Positions 26,380 through 35,605 are shown, numbered from the stretch's first letter. The stretch is 64,000 nt of DNA from an uncultured Ruminococcus sp. (GCA_900544395.1 UQVC01000002.1:98430-162429), one strand, 5' to 3'. Notes: generated by a model from the sequence alone, not told the origin. Program-made: numbers and translations.

Positions 26380-27678
26380 CTATCTTGATTTTGCATTGGG
26401 ATAGATCCGATCCATTCTTTCATCGTCAAAATGTTCATCAATTACCTTTTCCCATCCACTTTTTGCCGGTTTTCCATTGGCACGCATATCATAGCGAACC
26501 AGCGCCGCCATGGACACCAGAATATTCACCGCCATAAACACAACTAAAATCCAGGTCAGAACATAGCCCCAGATCACCGGGATCTTTTCAATCCATCCTG
26601 CAAATTTCGGATACAGTATCTTGATCCATACAACTGCAGCAATCCCCCAGAAAAAGCAGTACAACAAATTGATACGCCCTCCCAGATTAAAGGGAATCTT
26701 ACTGTAATCCCAGAATACTTTTCCAAATACAATTTCCGTAAACACGCTGCACACATATTCATATGCACCGCCTAAAAATGTACCCACAAAGAAAATGTGT
26801 CTGTCCGGCTTTTCTCTGTCTTTATATAACAGTGCGGTAGCAATGGCAATAGCAAGTCCCCACACAATACTGAACGGTCCCCATACAAGACTGCTCCTGC
26901 TCATCCAGACACCGGAGGTCAAACGGCAAAAAATCGTTTCTGTAAAATCTCCCAGCACTGCTCCGATCAAAAACAGCCAGAACAATTTGTAGAATCCACA
27001 TCCTTCTGCAAACTTTCCCTCTCTTGCCTGTGTTTCCGTCTTCTCCAAAATAACAGGATACGCTTTTGCCATTCGTTTTTCTACATGTCCAACAATCATC
27101 AAGGCAAATTTCTGCGTCCAGACTGCCACTTTCTGATTCCACCGGATCGCTGTGGGCATTTCTTTTCTGATATGAAACACTGCTGCCAGTGAAGCAGAAA
27201 TATCCAGAAGCATCCCTGCGATCAAAACCCAAAGCAGAACTTCCCTGATCAGTCCCGGAATCATATGATACAAGGACATCAAAAATCCATTGGCATACCG
27301 CACTGCCAGAAATCCCAGAACTGCCCACAATACAGAATACTGCAGACAGATATATCCGTCAAAATTCCATTTTTTGTCAGAATAATCCCACCATTTATGC
27401 TGATTCAGACGCTCCAGGATCTTTCCTGCCATCCATTCTATGATCGTAGCAAGTATACCACAACCAAGCAGCTGAAATACCGGATCCGCCCGAAGTTCTT
27501 CCATGGTAACCGCCATAAACACGGCAGCCGTTCCATAAACCAGACAGAACGGTCCTGTCGAAAATCCGCGGTTGACAAACTTCTTCTTTTTTACCGTACC
27601 GACTATGGTCTCGATCACCCATCCCAAAAAGGAGTAGATCAACAACAGCCATATCAGTTCCATGATCGTATAATTCAT
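26380..27678 (-). CDS. Duplicated CmpB-type putative ABC transporter membrane protein
   Basis: A 432-residue polytopic membrane protein of the clostridial family labelled putative ABC-transporter type IV (PF06541 type). The core motif occurs twice: SFLGWVIETIVGTV with VNRGFSTGPFCLVYG at residues 15-50, and GAVLGDFTETIFCRL with SSLVWGPFSIVWG near 240-275, so the protein is an internal duplication of a unit of about 200 residues with 4-5 helices each. The biological role of the family is not established and no ATPase gene is next to it. Downstream of the 362-residue gene on the same strand. Confidence 0.82.
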   Translation of the reverse strand: MNYTIMELIWLLLIYSFLGWVIETIVGTVKKKKFVNRGFSTGPFCLVYGTAAVFMAVTMEELRADPVFQLLGCGILATIIEWMAGKILERLNQHKWWDYSDKKWNFDGYICLQYSVLWAVLGFLAVRYANGFLMSLYHMIPGLIREVLLWVLIAGMLLDISASLAAVFHIRKEMPTAIRWNQKVAVWTQKFALMIVGHVEKRMAKAYPVILEKTETQAREGKFAEGCGFYKLFWLFLIGAVLGDFTETIFCRLTSGVWMSRSSLVWGPFSIVWGLAIAIATALLYKDREKPDRHIFFVGTFLGGAYEYVCSVFTEIVFGKVFWDYSKIPFNLGGRINLLYCFFWGIAAVVWIKILYPKFAGWIEKIPVIWGYVLTWILVVFMAVNILVSMAALVRYDMRANGKPAKSGWEKVIDEHFDDERMDRIYPNAKSR

Positions 27679-27717
27679 CTTGTCTTCTCCATTTATCTTT
27701 TGTATCTTTGTTCCACG

Positions 27718-28806
27718 TTATTCTTCCAACTTTTTCTGTATCTCCTCCAGTGCTTGCAGCTCTTGGGGAAGATCCTCCGTCTGATAATAATCAATCGCCA
27801 CAATCTTTGCCGGAATTTCCTGATGATATGGGCCTGCTGGAACAATGACCTGATCACCTACTTCCAGACTTTCATCTTCTGTCCGATATGCATGCCTCTG
27901 ACCGCCTTCGTGAAAGATCACCTGACAGATGATCTGCTCTCCCGGCCGCCTTCCTTTCCGATAAATATAAGGATTTAAAATATCCTCATAGCTTTCATAA
28001 AACCGGATATATCCTGCAATTTCGCGAATAAACTGATCCCAGCCCTGTGGAAGCCCCCGACGGTTATACGTGCCTGTCACAATACGGCTGGCACTTGCAC
28101 CGCAATCCAGAGAAAGTTTAAATTCTCCGCTGTCAGGCTCCCTGGGGCCGGATGTATTCTCAAGCTTGCCGAGATACTCCATACACTTATCCATCAATTC
28201 CGGAATTTCATCCCGCATATGATAGGTTTTGGTCAGCTCCCGTCCCGGTGCGATCACCTGCCGGATGGTCAGTGTTTCCTCATAACGGTCCAATATCATT
28301 TCTTCTTTGTAATCCCAGTTGACAGTCTCATTTTCTGTTCCTTCTTCATTTTTCTGGATCAAACGGACATTCCTCTGATATTCCAGAGTAATCTTATTGA
28401 TCTGTCCCGGTATGGAAGTGGGAACGATCTCGTCCATGATCTTTAAAAACTCTTTCCAGTTTTCCGGATACACACCGCGTCCCACAGACTTTTTCTCTTT
28501 CTCCCCCTGCTCGCAATATGCTACTTCCCAGTTTTCTGTATCCTCATCGGGAAGTACGTCTTTTGGCATATAAATATCTTTCCACGCTTCCATATGCAAG
28601 TCTTCGATTCGCAAAAGCCATTCTTCTCCATGTTCTGCAGTTAAAGAATACGCACATTCAAAAAACGGATAGGATACACTCTCGATCACTGCATCCAGTC
28701 TAAAGTCCTTCCCGGTCCGAATTTCTATCAATGTTTTATTTTCACCTTTTCTGGTCGAAAATCGAATATAATTCAGCATCGCACCAATGTTCTCCTTTGC
28801 TGTCAT
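27718..28806 (-). CDS. Soluble protein of unknown function with a C-terminal beta-rich domain
   Basis: A 362-residue acidic, cytoplasmic-looking protein that I cannot assign. Residues 1-210 are mixed with a YEETLTIRQVIAPGRELTKT segment that looks like ligand-binding beta strands. The last 70 residues (AYRTEDESLEVGDQVIVPAG onward, ending IVAIDYYQTEDLPQELQAL) resemble a small barrel seen at the end of various clostridial proteins, which bind nothing known to me. It has no signal peptide. It ends 39 bases before the start of the duplicated membrane protein gene and is probably in one transcript with it. Confidence 0.75.
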   Translation of the reverse strand: MTAKENIGAMLNYIRFSTRKGENKTLIEIRTGKDFRLDAVIESVSYPFFECAYSLTAEHGEEWLLRIEDLHMEAWKDIYMPKDVLPDEDTENWEVAYCEQGEKEKKSVGRGVYPENWKEFLKIMDEIVPTSIPGQINKITLEYQRNVRLIQKNEEGTENETVNWDYKEEMILDRYEETLTIRQVIAPGRELTKTYHMRDEIPELMDKCMEYLGKLENTSGPREPDSGEFKLSLDCGASASRIVTGTYNRRGLPQGWDQFIREIAGYIRFYESYEDILNPYIYRKGRRPGEQIICQVIFHEGGQRHAYRTEDESLEVGDQVIVPAGPYHQEIPAKIVAIDYYQTEDLPQELQALEEIQKKLEE

Positions 28807-28852
28807 TTCCAGCTTTTATATTGCCGGATTTCACCATTATACCACAAAAAGA

Positions 28853-28890
28853 CCAGAGATGAACTCTTTTACAAAGAAATTCATCTCTGG
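28853..28890 (-). terminator. Terminator after the dehydratase operon
   Basis: CCAGAGATGAA (28853-28863) pairs perfectly with TTCATCTCTGG (28880-28890); the minus-strand transcript continues TCTTTTTGTGG. Confidence 0.85.
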
Positions 28891-28906
28891 CTTTTGTATC
28901 AGACTT

Positions 28907-30628
28907 TTATTCCATATAACCGCCCTTCATCGGAGACACTGCCTTTTCTGCAAACTGCTTTAAAACACCTTTTGTATATTTGTTTTTCCTTGGCTGCCAG
29001 CGGCTTTTTCTTTCTTTTAAGATTGCTTCCATTTCTTCCTCTGATTTTCTCTCTCCGTTTACTCCCACGATTCGAAGAATCCTGTTTGAAATGCTGATTT
29101 CGATCAGATCATTTTCTTCCACCAGGGCAATCGGTCCACCCTGTGCGGCTTCCGGTGAAATATGTCCGATTGCAGGACCTTTGGATGCTCCGGAAAATCT
29201 ACCGTCTGTCAGAAGCGCAATACTTGCACCAAGCGTTGCATCTGATGCAATTGCTTCTGTCGTATAGAACATTTCCGGCATTCCGCTTCCTTTTGGACCT
29301 TCATAACGGATGATCACCGCGTCGCCCGGCTGAATCTCATGTGTCAGTACTGCATGGATCGCATCTTCCTCACAGTCAAACGGTCTCGCCCGAAGAACTG
29401 CTTCAAACATCTCTTTTGGCACTACTGTGTGTTTTACAACTGCTTCATCCGGTGCCAGATTTCCTTTGAGAATCGCAATACTTCCATCTGTTCCGAATGG
29501 TCTGTCAAACGGCCGGATCACATCTTCCCTCTTTAAATTCCACTGATCCAGATAACTCTGGCATTTATCGTAGAATCCATTTTTCTTCAGTTCTTCCAGA
29601 TTTTCTCCCAGTGTTTTGCCTGTCACTGTCATAACATCCAGATGTAACATATCCTTGATCTCTTCCATGATCGTCGGAACCCCTCCTGCATAATAGAAGA
29701 ACTGTGCAGGCCATTCTCCCGCCGGGCGGATGTTGAGCAGATAGTGTGCCCCTCTGTGCAGACGGTCAAATGTATCTCCGTCAATCTCGATTCCAAATTC
29801 TTTGGCAATTGCCGGAATATGTAACAGAGAGTTGGTAGAACCGGAAATTGCCGCATGTACCATGATTGCATTTTCGAAGGACTTCATCGTTACGATCTTG
29901 TCCGGTGTCAGGTTATGCTCTGCCAGCCAGACTGCCTGTTTTCCGGCTTTTTTTGCAAACTCTCTTAAGTCCTTGCTGGTTGCCGGCATTAGGGCACTTC
30001 CCGGGAGCATCAGTCCCAGCGCTTCTGCCATTACCTGCATTGTGGATGCTGTTCCCATGAACGAGCATGCTCCGCAGGATGGACATGCATTATGTTTGTA
30101 AAATTCCATCTTTTCTTTTGTGATTTCTCCACGTTCACACATTGCATTGTACTTTCCAATCTGCTCCAGTGTGAGAAGATCCGGACCTGCATCCATCACG
30201 CCGCCTGTCACGATAATAGACGGAATATTGATTCTTCCTACCGCCATCAAATGTGCCGGCATTCCTTTATCGCAGCTTGCAATAAACACTCCACCATCAA
30301 AGGGAGTTGCATTTGCATGAATTTCAATCATATTTGCCATCATATCTCTGGACGGCAATGAATAGTTGATTCCATCATGTCCCTGTGCTTCTCCGTCACA
30401 GATGTCCGTACAGAAATAACGAGCTCCGAAACCACCTGCCTCCGCAACACCCTGTCTTGCCTCTTCGACCAGATCCAGAAGATGTCCACTTCCCGGATGA
30501 CTGTCTCCGAATGTACTTTCAATGATAATCTGTGGTTTGGAGAGATCCTCCAGCTTCCATCCGGTTCCCAGTCTCAAAGGATCCAGCTCCGGTGTGATTT
30601 TTCTTAATTTCTGACTTGTCAGTTCCAT
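28907..30628 (-). CDS. IlvD/Edd family dehydratase, probably acting on a sugar acid
   Basis: A 573-residue iron-sulfur dehydratase. CDK at 119-121 and the cysteines of CPSCGACSF (182-188) are retained, but where dihydroxy-acid dehydratase has PCNxH this protein has PGSGH (residues 45-49), so the first usual cluster cysteine is missing; the motif STFGDSHPGSGHL recalls YjhG/YagF-type xylonate dehydratases. With a GntP permease and FadR-type regulator beside it, a sugar acid such as a hexonate or pentonate is the likely substrate rather than dihydroxy-isovalerate. The start giving MELTSQK is chosen for the GGAGG nine bases before it; the frame begins two bases from the HPr-like stop. Confidence 0.88.
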   Translation of the reverse strand: MELTSQKLRKITPELDPLRLGTGWKLEDLSKPQIIIESTFGDSHPGSGHLLDLVEEARQGVAEAGGFGARYFCTDICDGEAQGHDGINYSLPSRDMMANMIEIHANATPFDGGVFIASCDKGMPAHLMAVGRINIPSIIVTGGVMDAGPDLLTLEQIGKYNAMCERGEITKEKMEFYKHNACPSCGACSFMGTASTMQVMAEALGLMLPGSALMPATSKDLREFAKKAGKQAVWLAEHNLTPDKIVTMKSFENAIMVHAAISGSTNSLLHIPAIAKEFGIEIDGDTFDRLHRGAHYLLNIRPAGEWPAQFFYYAGGVPTIMEEIKDMLHLDVMTVTGKTLGENLEELKKNGFYDKCQSYLDQWNLKREDVIRPFDRPFGTDGSIAILKGNLAPDEAVVKHTVVPKEMFEAVLRARPFDCEEDAIHAVLTHEIQPGDAVIIRYEGPKGSGMPEMFYTTEAIASDATLGASIALLTDGRFSGASKGPAIGHISPEAAQGGPIALVEENDLIEISISNRILRIVGVNGERKSEEEMEAILKERKSRWQPRKNKYTKGVLKQFAEKAVSPMKGGYME

Positions 30629-30629
30629 C

Positions 30630-30875
30630 TTAATTTTCCTCCATTCTGATAACATTTCCCTGTTCCAAATATTGAATCAAAATTTTTGCGTCTTCGTCCT
30701 CCACCCGCATTTTTACATTGTCAAAGCAAGGAAGGCTAAACACGCCCAGCATTGATTTTGCATCTACCACATAACGTCCGCAGAGCAGATCTACTTCTTT
30801 TTTGCAGGCTTCTGCCGCCTGCACAAGATGTTTTGCATCCTGCATATCTCTCAAATATACGGGTATGATCTTCAT
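30630..30875 (-). CDS. HPr-like protein lacking the phosphorylatable histidine
   Basis: An 81-residue protein whose residues 17-48 (LVQAAEACKKEVDLLCGRYV then VDAKSMLGVFSL) align with HPr residues around LVQ...LKSIMGVMSL. The serine equivalent to HPr Ser46 is kept (S41), but the position of His15 is D10 and that of Arg17 is Q12, so it cannot be the usual phosphotransferase carrier. It lies between a GntP permease gene and the dehydratase gene, whose ribosome site is inside its last codons. A Crh-like regulatory role is one possibility; function is unknown. Confidence 0.75.
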   Translation of the reverse strand: MKIIPVYLRDMQDAKHLVQAAEACKKEVDLLCGRYVVDAKSMLGVFSLPCFDNVKMRVEDEDAKILIQYLEQGNVIRMEEN

Positions 30876-30891
30876 ATACGCTCCTCCTTTA

Positions 30892-32247
30892 TTATGCGAA
30901 GATCGAGATCACCAGTCCCAGAATCAGACCTGTGATTCCGATCAGTGTTTCCATGATCGTCCATGATTTTAATGTTGTCTTCTCATCAATCTCCAAAAAT
31001 GTACTTACCAGCCAGAATCCGGCATCATTTACATGACTCAGTGCCGTCGCTCCGCCACAGATCGCACAACACATCGCCGCTCTGTACAGTGTAGAGCTGT
31101 CTGCCATGGCCGGCATTGATGCCATGATCCCGGAAGCCATCGTCATTGCTACGATTGAACTTCCCACAGAAGCACGTACCAGAAACGCAATGAGAAATGC
31201 GATCACGATCAGCGGCATCCCGCTTTTTTCCAGGATTGGTCCAATGATATTTCCAAGTCCCGAATCCTGCAGCATCCAACGAATCACTCCACCGCTTGCA
31301 ATTACAAGCAGAATCATTCCAACCGGTCTGAGGGAATGATCCAGAATCTTTTTCAGCTGATCTCTGTTATACCCCATTCTTGTTCCCAGCATGTACATCG
31401 CTGTCAGAGTTGCGATCGTCAGTGCCACAAACGGTTCTCCTAAAAACTGAAGAACTGACTGCACACTTTCCGGAATCGGAAGATATCCCGAGATCGTGCT
31501 GAGCAAGATCAAAACAAGCGGAATTAAAATGATCATTAATACAATTCCGAAGGATGGAAGATTTTTATCTATGTCTGCAATTTCCTCTACATTCGCAGGA
31601 AGTTTGGTATAGATTTTATTTCCTATGATTTTTCCCCAGATAATTCCTGCAACCACTGTGGAAACCAGTGCAACCGGAATTCCGATCGCCATCATCGTCC
31701 CTAAATTCACACCCAATGCGTTTGCAACCAGAACAGAACCTGCTGACGGCGGAACAAACGCATACCCGGATGCCAGCCCTGCTAAAAGAGGGATCGCGTA
31801 ATATAATGTTGACTTTTTTGTCTGCTTTGCCACATTGAATGCCAGCGGAATCAGGATCACAACTCCTGCTTCAAAAAATACGGTTGTACCGAGCACAAGC
31901 CCCGTAAGCCCCAGTGCCCATCCTGCTTTTTGCTGACCAAATCTGCGGATCAGCGTCTGCGCCATCTGCTGGGCTCCTCCACTGACTTCCAAAATTCCGC
32001 CAAACATGGATCCCAATCCGATCAAAAGTGCAATTCCCTGCAATGTCTTTCCTACACCCTTTTCTACCGTCTCCCCGATCATATGTAACGGCATGCCTGC
32101 ACCAATTCCGATCAATACAGCGGAAATCATCATTGAAATTACCGGATGAAGCTTCAACTTGATAATCAAAAATAACAATAAAAGAATTCCTGCTGCGGAT
32201 GCGATCAATAAGCGCATCGGATCTGCATAAAATGCTGGTTCTGTCAT
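30892..32247 (-). CDS. GntP family gluconate/sugar-acid:H+ symporter
   Basis: A 451-residue polytopic membrane protein with about twelve helices. It carries GntP signatures such as LIGIGAGMPLHMIGETVEKG read around residue 40-60, LGTTVFFEAGVVILIPL and the C-terminal ALSHVNDAGFWLVSTFL. Such proteins import gluconate, idonate or other sugar acids. First gene of an operon with the HPr-like protein (16 bases downstream) and the dehydratase, so transport and dehydration of one substrate are likely linked. Divergent from a FadR-type regulator. Confidence 0.93.
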   Translation of the reverse strand: MTEPAFYADPMRLLIASAAGILLLLFLIIKLKLHPVISMMISAVLIGIGAGMPLHMIGETVEKGVGKTLQGIALLIGLGSMFGGILEVSGGAQQMAQTLIRRFGQQKAGWALGLTGLVLGTTVFFEAGVVILIPLAFNVAKQTKKSTLYYAIPLLAGLASGYAFVPPSAGSVLVANALGVNLGTMMAIGIPVALVSTVVAGIIWGKIIGNKIYTKLPANVEEIADIDKNLPSFGIVLMIILIPLVLILLSTISGYLPIPESVQSVLQFLGEPFVALTIATLTAMYMLGTRMGYNRDQLKKILDHSLRPVGMILLVIASGGVIRWMLQDSGLGNIIGPILEKSGMPLIVIAFLIAFLVRASVGSSIVAMTMASGIMASMPAMADSSTLYRAAMCCAICGGATALSHVNDAGFWLVSTFLEIDEKTTLKSWTIMETLIGITGLILGLVISIFA

Positions 32248-32449
32248 CTTCCCTTCCTTCTTACATTCATCATACGTTTTTCTCGTTCAATACATCTGAC
32301 CATTTTACTGCATTTTTCTCCTTTTTCCAAAGTTTTTCTTTCAAATGCTTTAAATTCATCTGATGATTTTATTCTAAAATCTTTAAACCAGAAAATCAAC
32401 CCGTAATATTTCACAATTTATTCACTTGTTTTTTGTGTATTTTTATTGT

Positions 32450-32478
32450 TTGACATTTGTTTTTTCTTATTTTATCCT
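32450..32478 (+). promoter_or_regulatory. Promoter of the FadR-type regulator
   Basis: TTGACA (32450-32455), 17 bases and TATCCT (32473-32478). The 270-base divergent spacer also holds TCATCTGATGA near 32349-32359, a small palindrome that could be an operator for the permease operon. Confidence 0.6.
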
Positions 32479-32519
32479 ATATTTATTGCGTTATATTTGT
32501 AGAAAAGAGGAAAAGTCAT

Positions 32520-33203
32520 ATGATGAATTCAACTGAAAAGAGTTTACCTGAGAAGTTATCTGACGATATCATTGCCTATATTTTAGAAGAACAGCTCCAA
32601 CCCAACGACAAACTTCCCAACGAATCCGTTCTCTCTGAAAAAATGGGAGCCGGACGGAGTTCCATCCGGGAAGCCATGAAACTGCTCGCATCCAGAAACA
32701 TTGTGACCATCCGGCAGGGTTCCGGAACATATGTTGCCGCCTCCCCCGGAGTCGTTGACGATCCGCTTGGATTTACCTTTATTGATGACAAGAAAAAGCT
32801 GACACTGGATCTTCTGGATGTTCGTTTTCTGCTGGAGCCTGCCATTTCAGAAATGGCTGCCATAAATGCAACGGATGAAGATATTTTGAAAATTTCCACT
32901 CTATGCCAAGAAGTAGAAGAGCTTCTTATCCGAGGTGAAGACCATACCGGAAAAGACATTGAATTTCATACAGCAATTGCTTTAAGCAGCAAAAATCTTG
33001 TTGTTCCACGTTTGATTCCCGTGATCAACAGTTCGATTCCACTTTTTATACAACTGACAAACAACCGGCTTTTACATGAGACCATTGAAACTCATCGGGA
33101 AATTGCAGACGCGATTGCCTCACATGATGCCCTGCGCGCCAAAGATGCAATGTATCTCCATCTCGTGTATAACAGACAATGTCTTCTGAAACAGACTATA
33201 TAA
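32520..33203 (+). CDS. FadR/FCD subfamily GntR regulator
   Basis: A 227-residue repressor or activator: N-terminal winged helix (DKLPNESVLSEKMGAGRSSI then REAMKLLASRNIV) and a helical C-terminal FCD domain with metal-binding histidines in EFHTAIALSSKN and ETHREIADAI, the type that binds organic acids. The ATG at 32520 with AGAGG nine bases upstream is preferred to an ATG 21 codons earlier in the promoter. It is divergent from the GntP-dehydratase operon and is the probable sensor of the operon's sugar acid. Confidence 0.92.
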   Translation: MMNSTEKSLPEKLSDDIIAYILEEQLQPNDKLPNESVLSEKMGAGRSSIREAMKLLASRNIVTIRQGSGTYVAASPGVVDDPLGFTFIDDKKKLTLDLLDVRFLLEPAISEMAAINATDEDILKISTLCQEVEELLIRGEDHTGKDIEFHTAIALSSKNLVVPRLIPVINSSIPLFIQLTNNRLLHETIETHREIADAIASHDALRAKDAMYLHLVYNRQCLLKQTI

Positions 33204-33256
33204 AAACGATTTTGGAGATCCGGACAAAACAACTCACTTTCAAGAACACTAAAAAA

Positions 33257-33312
33257 AATCTCCCACAGAATATCGCACATCAAAATGCGAATTTCTGGGG
33301 AGATTCTTTTTA
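33257..33312 (+). terminator. Terminator of the FadR-type gene
   Basis: AATCTCCC (33257-33264) pairs with GGGAGATT (33298-33305), with further inner pairing around CGCA/TGCG, followed by CTTTTT. It lies between convergent genes. Confidence 0.75.
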
Positions 33313-33345
33313 GACTTAAATCCAAAATGATATTCCGTTTCTTCT

Positions 33346-33672
33346 TCAATCTTTGATGATCAGTGCCATAAACACAAGATCTGTATCACCGGTATTGGTC
33401 AGTGCATGTCCGCATCCATCTGGTGTAAATGTCACATCACCGGCTTTTACCGGACGGATCCTTCCATTGTCATCATAATTGCCCTCTCCTGTTAAAATGT
33501 AATAGGTCTCACTTTCTCCATGGTGTTCATGGTAACCAAGGGAGCATCCCTGCTCCAGAGTTACTTCTGCGTATAATCCGCATTTTCCATTCAACTCTTT
33601 TTCTCCGAGAATGTGTCTGATCAGCACATGCCCCTTTCCTCCGCACATTGCTTCGATTCTTTCTGTATTCAT
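33346..33672 (-). CDS. Single-domain cupin protein
   Basis: A 108-residue beta-barrel protein. Cupin motif 1 is visible as GYHEHHGESETYYILTGEG near residues 47-65, with the metal-binding H-x-H-x-E, and motif 2 as FTPDGCGHALTN. Small cupins include isomerases and oxidases; the activity is unknown. GAGGTGATCCA precedes the ATG. Confidence 0.9.
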   Translation of the reverse strand: MNTERIEAMCGGKGHVLIRHILGEKELNGKCGLYAEVTLEQGCSLGYHEHHGESETYYILTGEGNYDDNGRIRPVKAGDVTFTPDGCGHALTNTGDTDLVFMALIIKD

Positions 33673-33711
33673 TGGATCACCTCGTTTGATTTTTTCTGGT
33701 ATTATACTGCA

Positions 33712-33942
33712 TTATTCATCGAATTCCAAGATCACGAAATCAAAACGTGAAGTTTTTCTGGTATCGACTACCGTTCCTTTTGTTGTCTTTAATCGCTCTG
33801 CATTCTTAAAATTTTTGCTGATTCCCAAAGCATGTTCCATCACATAATAATAAGAGGCGGGAAGGACACATTCTGTCACCTCATATGTCTCTCCCGGCTG
33901 AAATGATTCCACATGCTCTGTTGTAAAATCCATTCTTCTCAT
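33712..33942 (-). CDS. Small protein of unknown function
   Basis: A 76-residue soluble protein beginning MRRMDFTTEHVESFQPGETY with no recognised motif. The ATG has GAGG upstream, and that ribosome site overlaps the stop of the 87-residue membrane gene, so they are coupled. The composition is normal for the region, which supports a real gene. Confidence 0.65.
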   Translation of the reverse strand: MRRMDFTTEHVESFQPGETYEVTECVLPASYYYVMEHALGISKNFKNAERLKTTKGTVVDTRKTSRFDFVILEFDE

Positions 33943-33951
33943 GTCTGCGCC

Positions 33952-34215
33952 TCATTTCTGTTGATATAAATGATCTCTGTGATTCCACAAAAAGCATCCG
34001 CCGCCAAAAAGTCCAAAGACCAATCCCGCATAAATCCCCGCACAAACCAGATCACTCAGTCTGCAGATTACCTCCATATGCTTGATCATGCAGACCAAAA
34101 TTCCTGCCACTGTAATTCCAACTGTCCAGATCAGCACGGCAGTTGTCAAAAATACTGCCATTCTGGAGGTCTCTTCAATATGTCCTGTGATCAGTTTCCA
34201 CAATCTTGTATACAT
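33952..34215 (-). CDS. Small two-helix membrane protein
   Basis: From the ATG after GAGGGAG, 87 residues: MYTRLWKLITGH, then two hydrophobic helices (about 20-43 and 53-75) and a short basic tail. The longest frame is 53 codons longer but lacks a ribosome site and enters the neighbouring gene's end. No family recognised. Upstream of and coupled to the 76-residue gene. Confidence 0.65.
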   Translation of the reverse strand: MYTRLWKLITGHIEETSRMAVFLTTAVLIWTVGITVAGILVCMIKHMEVICRLSDLVCAGIYAGLVFGLFGGGCFLWNHRDHLYQQK

Positions 34216-34328
34216 TCTTTCTCCCTCACAATCATTTTCTTGAATCTGACATTTATTGTAAGGCTTTGATGTAAAATCTATACCGGATCTTGACAAAATG
34301 TTTGTGAAATAACATCTGATCATTCTTT

Positions 34329-34982
34329 TTACAAGATCTGTTTTAAAATCTGCGCCGGCGTATCCACGATCCACTCTGCACCTGCCTGTTCCAGTTCCTC
34401 TCTGTCTCCATATCCATACAGTACTCCCAATGCAGAAAGTCCACAGGATCTGGCTCCCAGCACATCATGCTTTCGGTCTCCGATCATCAGTACCTTCTGT
34501 CTTTCCTGCACATTGCATACTTCCAGTACATACTCGATCACTTCTGATTTTTTTGTACGGCTCCCATCCATATTGGCTCCGCCAATAAATTCAAAATATG
34601 ATGCGATTCCAAAATGTTCCGCAATACGACGTGCGTATTTTTCCGGCTTGGATGTGGCTACTGCCAGGCGGACTCCCGCCTCTTGTAAAGCACTCAGTAC
34701 TTCCGGAATCCCTTCATAAACCATATTTTCCAACATTCCTTTTGGTTCATAATATTCCCGATAAAGTTCCACCATACGGTGCCCTTCTTCCTCAGAAATC
34801 CCACAGAATTTTGCAAACTGCTGAGCAAGCGGCGGTCCTACAAAACACTTCAGATCCTCCACATGTTCCACTTCTTTCCCCACTTTTTTAAGTGCATACT
34901 GGACACTGTTCATAATACCCGGACCAGAATCGGTCAATGTCCCATCCAGATCAAACAGAACCAGTTCATATTGATTCGCCAT
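34329..34982 (-). CDS. HAD superfamily phosphatase (phosphoglycolate phosphatase-like)
   Basis: A 217-residue HAD-IA hydrolase with a helical cap. Motif I is LFDLDGTLTDSG (nucleophile Asp near residue 10), motif II is ATSKPEKY and motifs III/IV are KKSEVIEYV with MIGDRKHDVLGA. Members dephosphorylate phosphoglycolate, nucleotides or sugar phosphates; the fold alone does not decide. It follows greA by 14 bases on the same strand. Confidence 0.92.
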   Translation of the reverse strand: MANQYELVLFDLDGTLTDSGPGIMNSVQYALKKVGKEVEHVEDLKCFVGPPLAQQFAKFCGISEEEGHRMVELYREYYEPKGMLENMVYEGIPEVLSALQEAGVRLAVATSKPEKYARRIAEHFGIASYFEFIGGANMDGSRTKKSEVIEYVLEVCNVQERQKVLMIGDRKHDVLGARSCGLSALGVLYGYGDREELEQAGAEWIVDTPAQILKQIL

Positions 34983-34996
34983 CGTCTTCCTCCTTT

Positions 34997-35500
34997 TTAA
35001 AAACTGCGGATCTTATCTCCATCTTCATCCTGCGTATTCTCAATCTTTTGGATCACCACATAGTATCCAAAGTCTTCATTTACTTTTACGAAGACCCGAT
35101 CGCCCACTTTATGTCCCAGAAGAGCTTTTCCAATGGGTGACTCTATGCTGATCAGTCCATTCAAAGAACTTCCACGAACCGAAGTTACGATCCGGTAAGT
35201 CTCAACTTCCTCATCGTCCTCGCAATATACCTGAACCGTATTGTTCAGCCCCACTTCATCTGCGCCTGAATGATCCTCCACAATCACTGCCGTCTTTAAC
35301 ATTCTTTCCAGATACCGAATCCGACTTTCATTTTTGTTCTTTTCTTTTTTTGCTGCATGGTATTCAAAATTTTCACTGAGATCTCCATGAGACCTAGCTT
35401 CTTTCACTGCCTCGATCAATTCTTTCCTCTCGACCAATTTTCGATGTTCAATTTCTCTTTGGATTTTTTCCACATCACTTTTTGTCAGTTTCTCTCTCAT
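34997..35500 (-). CDS. greA: Transcription elongation factor GreA
   Basis: A 167-residue Gre factor that rescues backtracked RNA polymerase by stimulating transcript cleavage. The N-terminal coiled coil contains the catalytic tip region ARSHGDLSENFEYHAAK, and the C-terminal domain has SPIGKALLGHKVGD. GreB cannot be wholly excluded but the tip sequence and clade favour GreA. It lies 105 bases after gpmI, with a CAGGCAGA/TCTGCCTG hairpin (35521-35558) in between. Confidence 0.93.
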   Translation of the reverse strand: MREKLTKSDVEKIQREIEHRKLVERKELIEAVKEARSHGDLSENFEYHAAKKEKNKNESRIRYLERMLKTAVIVEDHSGADEVGLNNTVQVYCEDDEEVETYRIVTSVRGSSLNGLISIESPIGKALLGHKVGDRVFVKVNEDFGYYVVIQKIENTQDEDGDKIRSF

Positions 35501-35605
35501 AGTCTGCCTTTCTTACAAAGCAGGCAGAAGTCCGAAACATCTTCCAAACCTCTGCCTGTTGTATTTTTTCTATTACTTTTTCTGGAAACTTACAAGTCTC
35601 TGCGA

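Noticed and set aside
35521..35558. CAGGCAGA/TCTGCCTG hairpin between gpmI and greA as a terminator
   Set aside because: The T run lies on the plus-strand side, whereas both genes are on the minus strand; not listed as a separate terminator.
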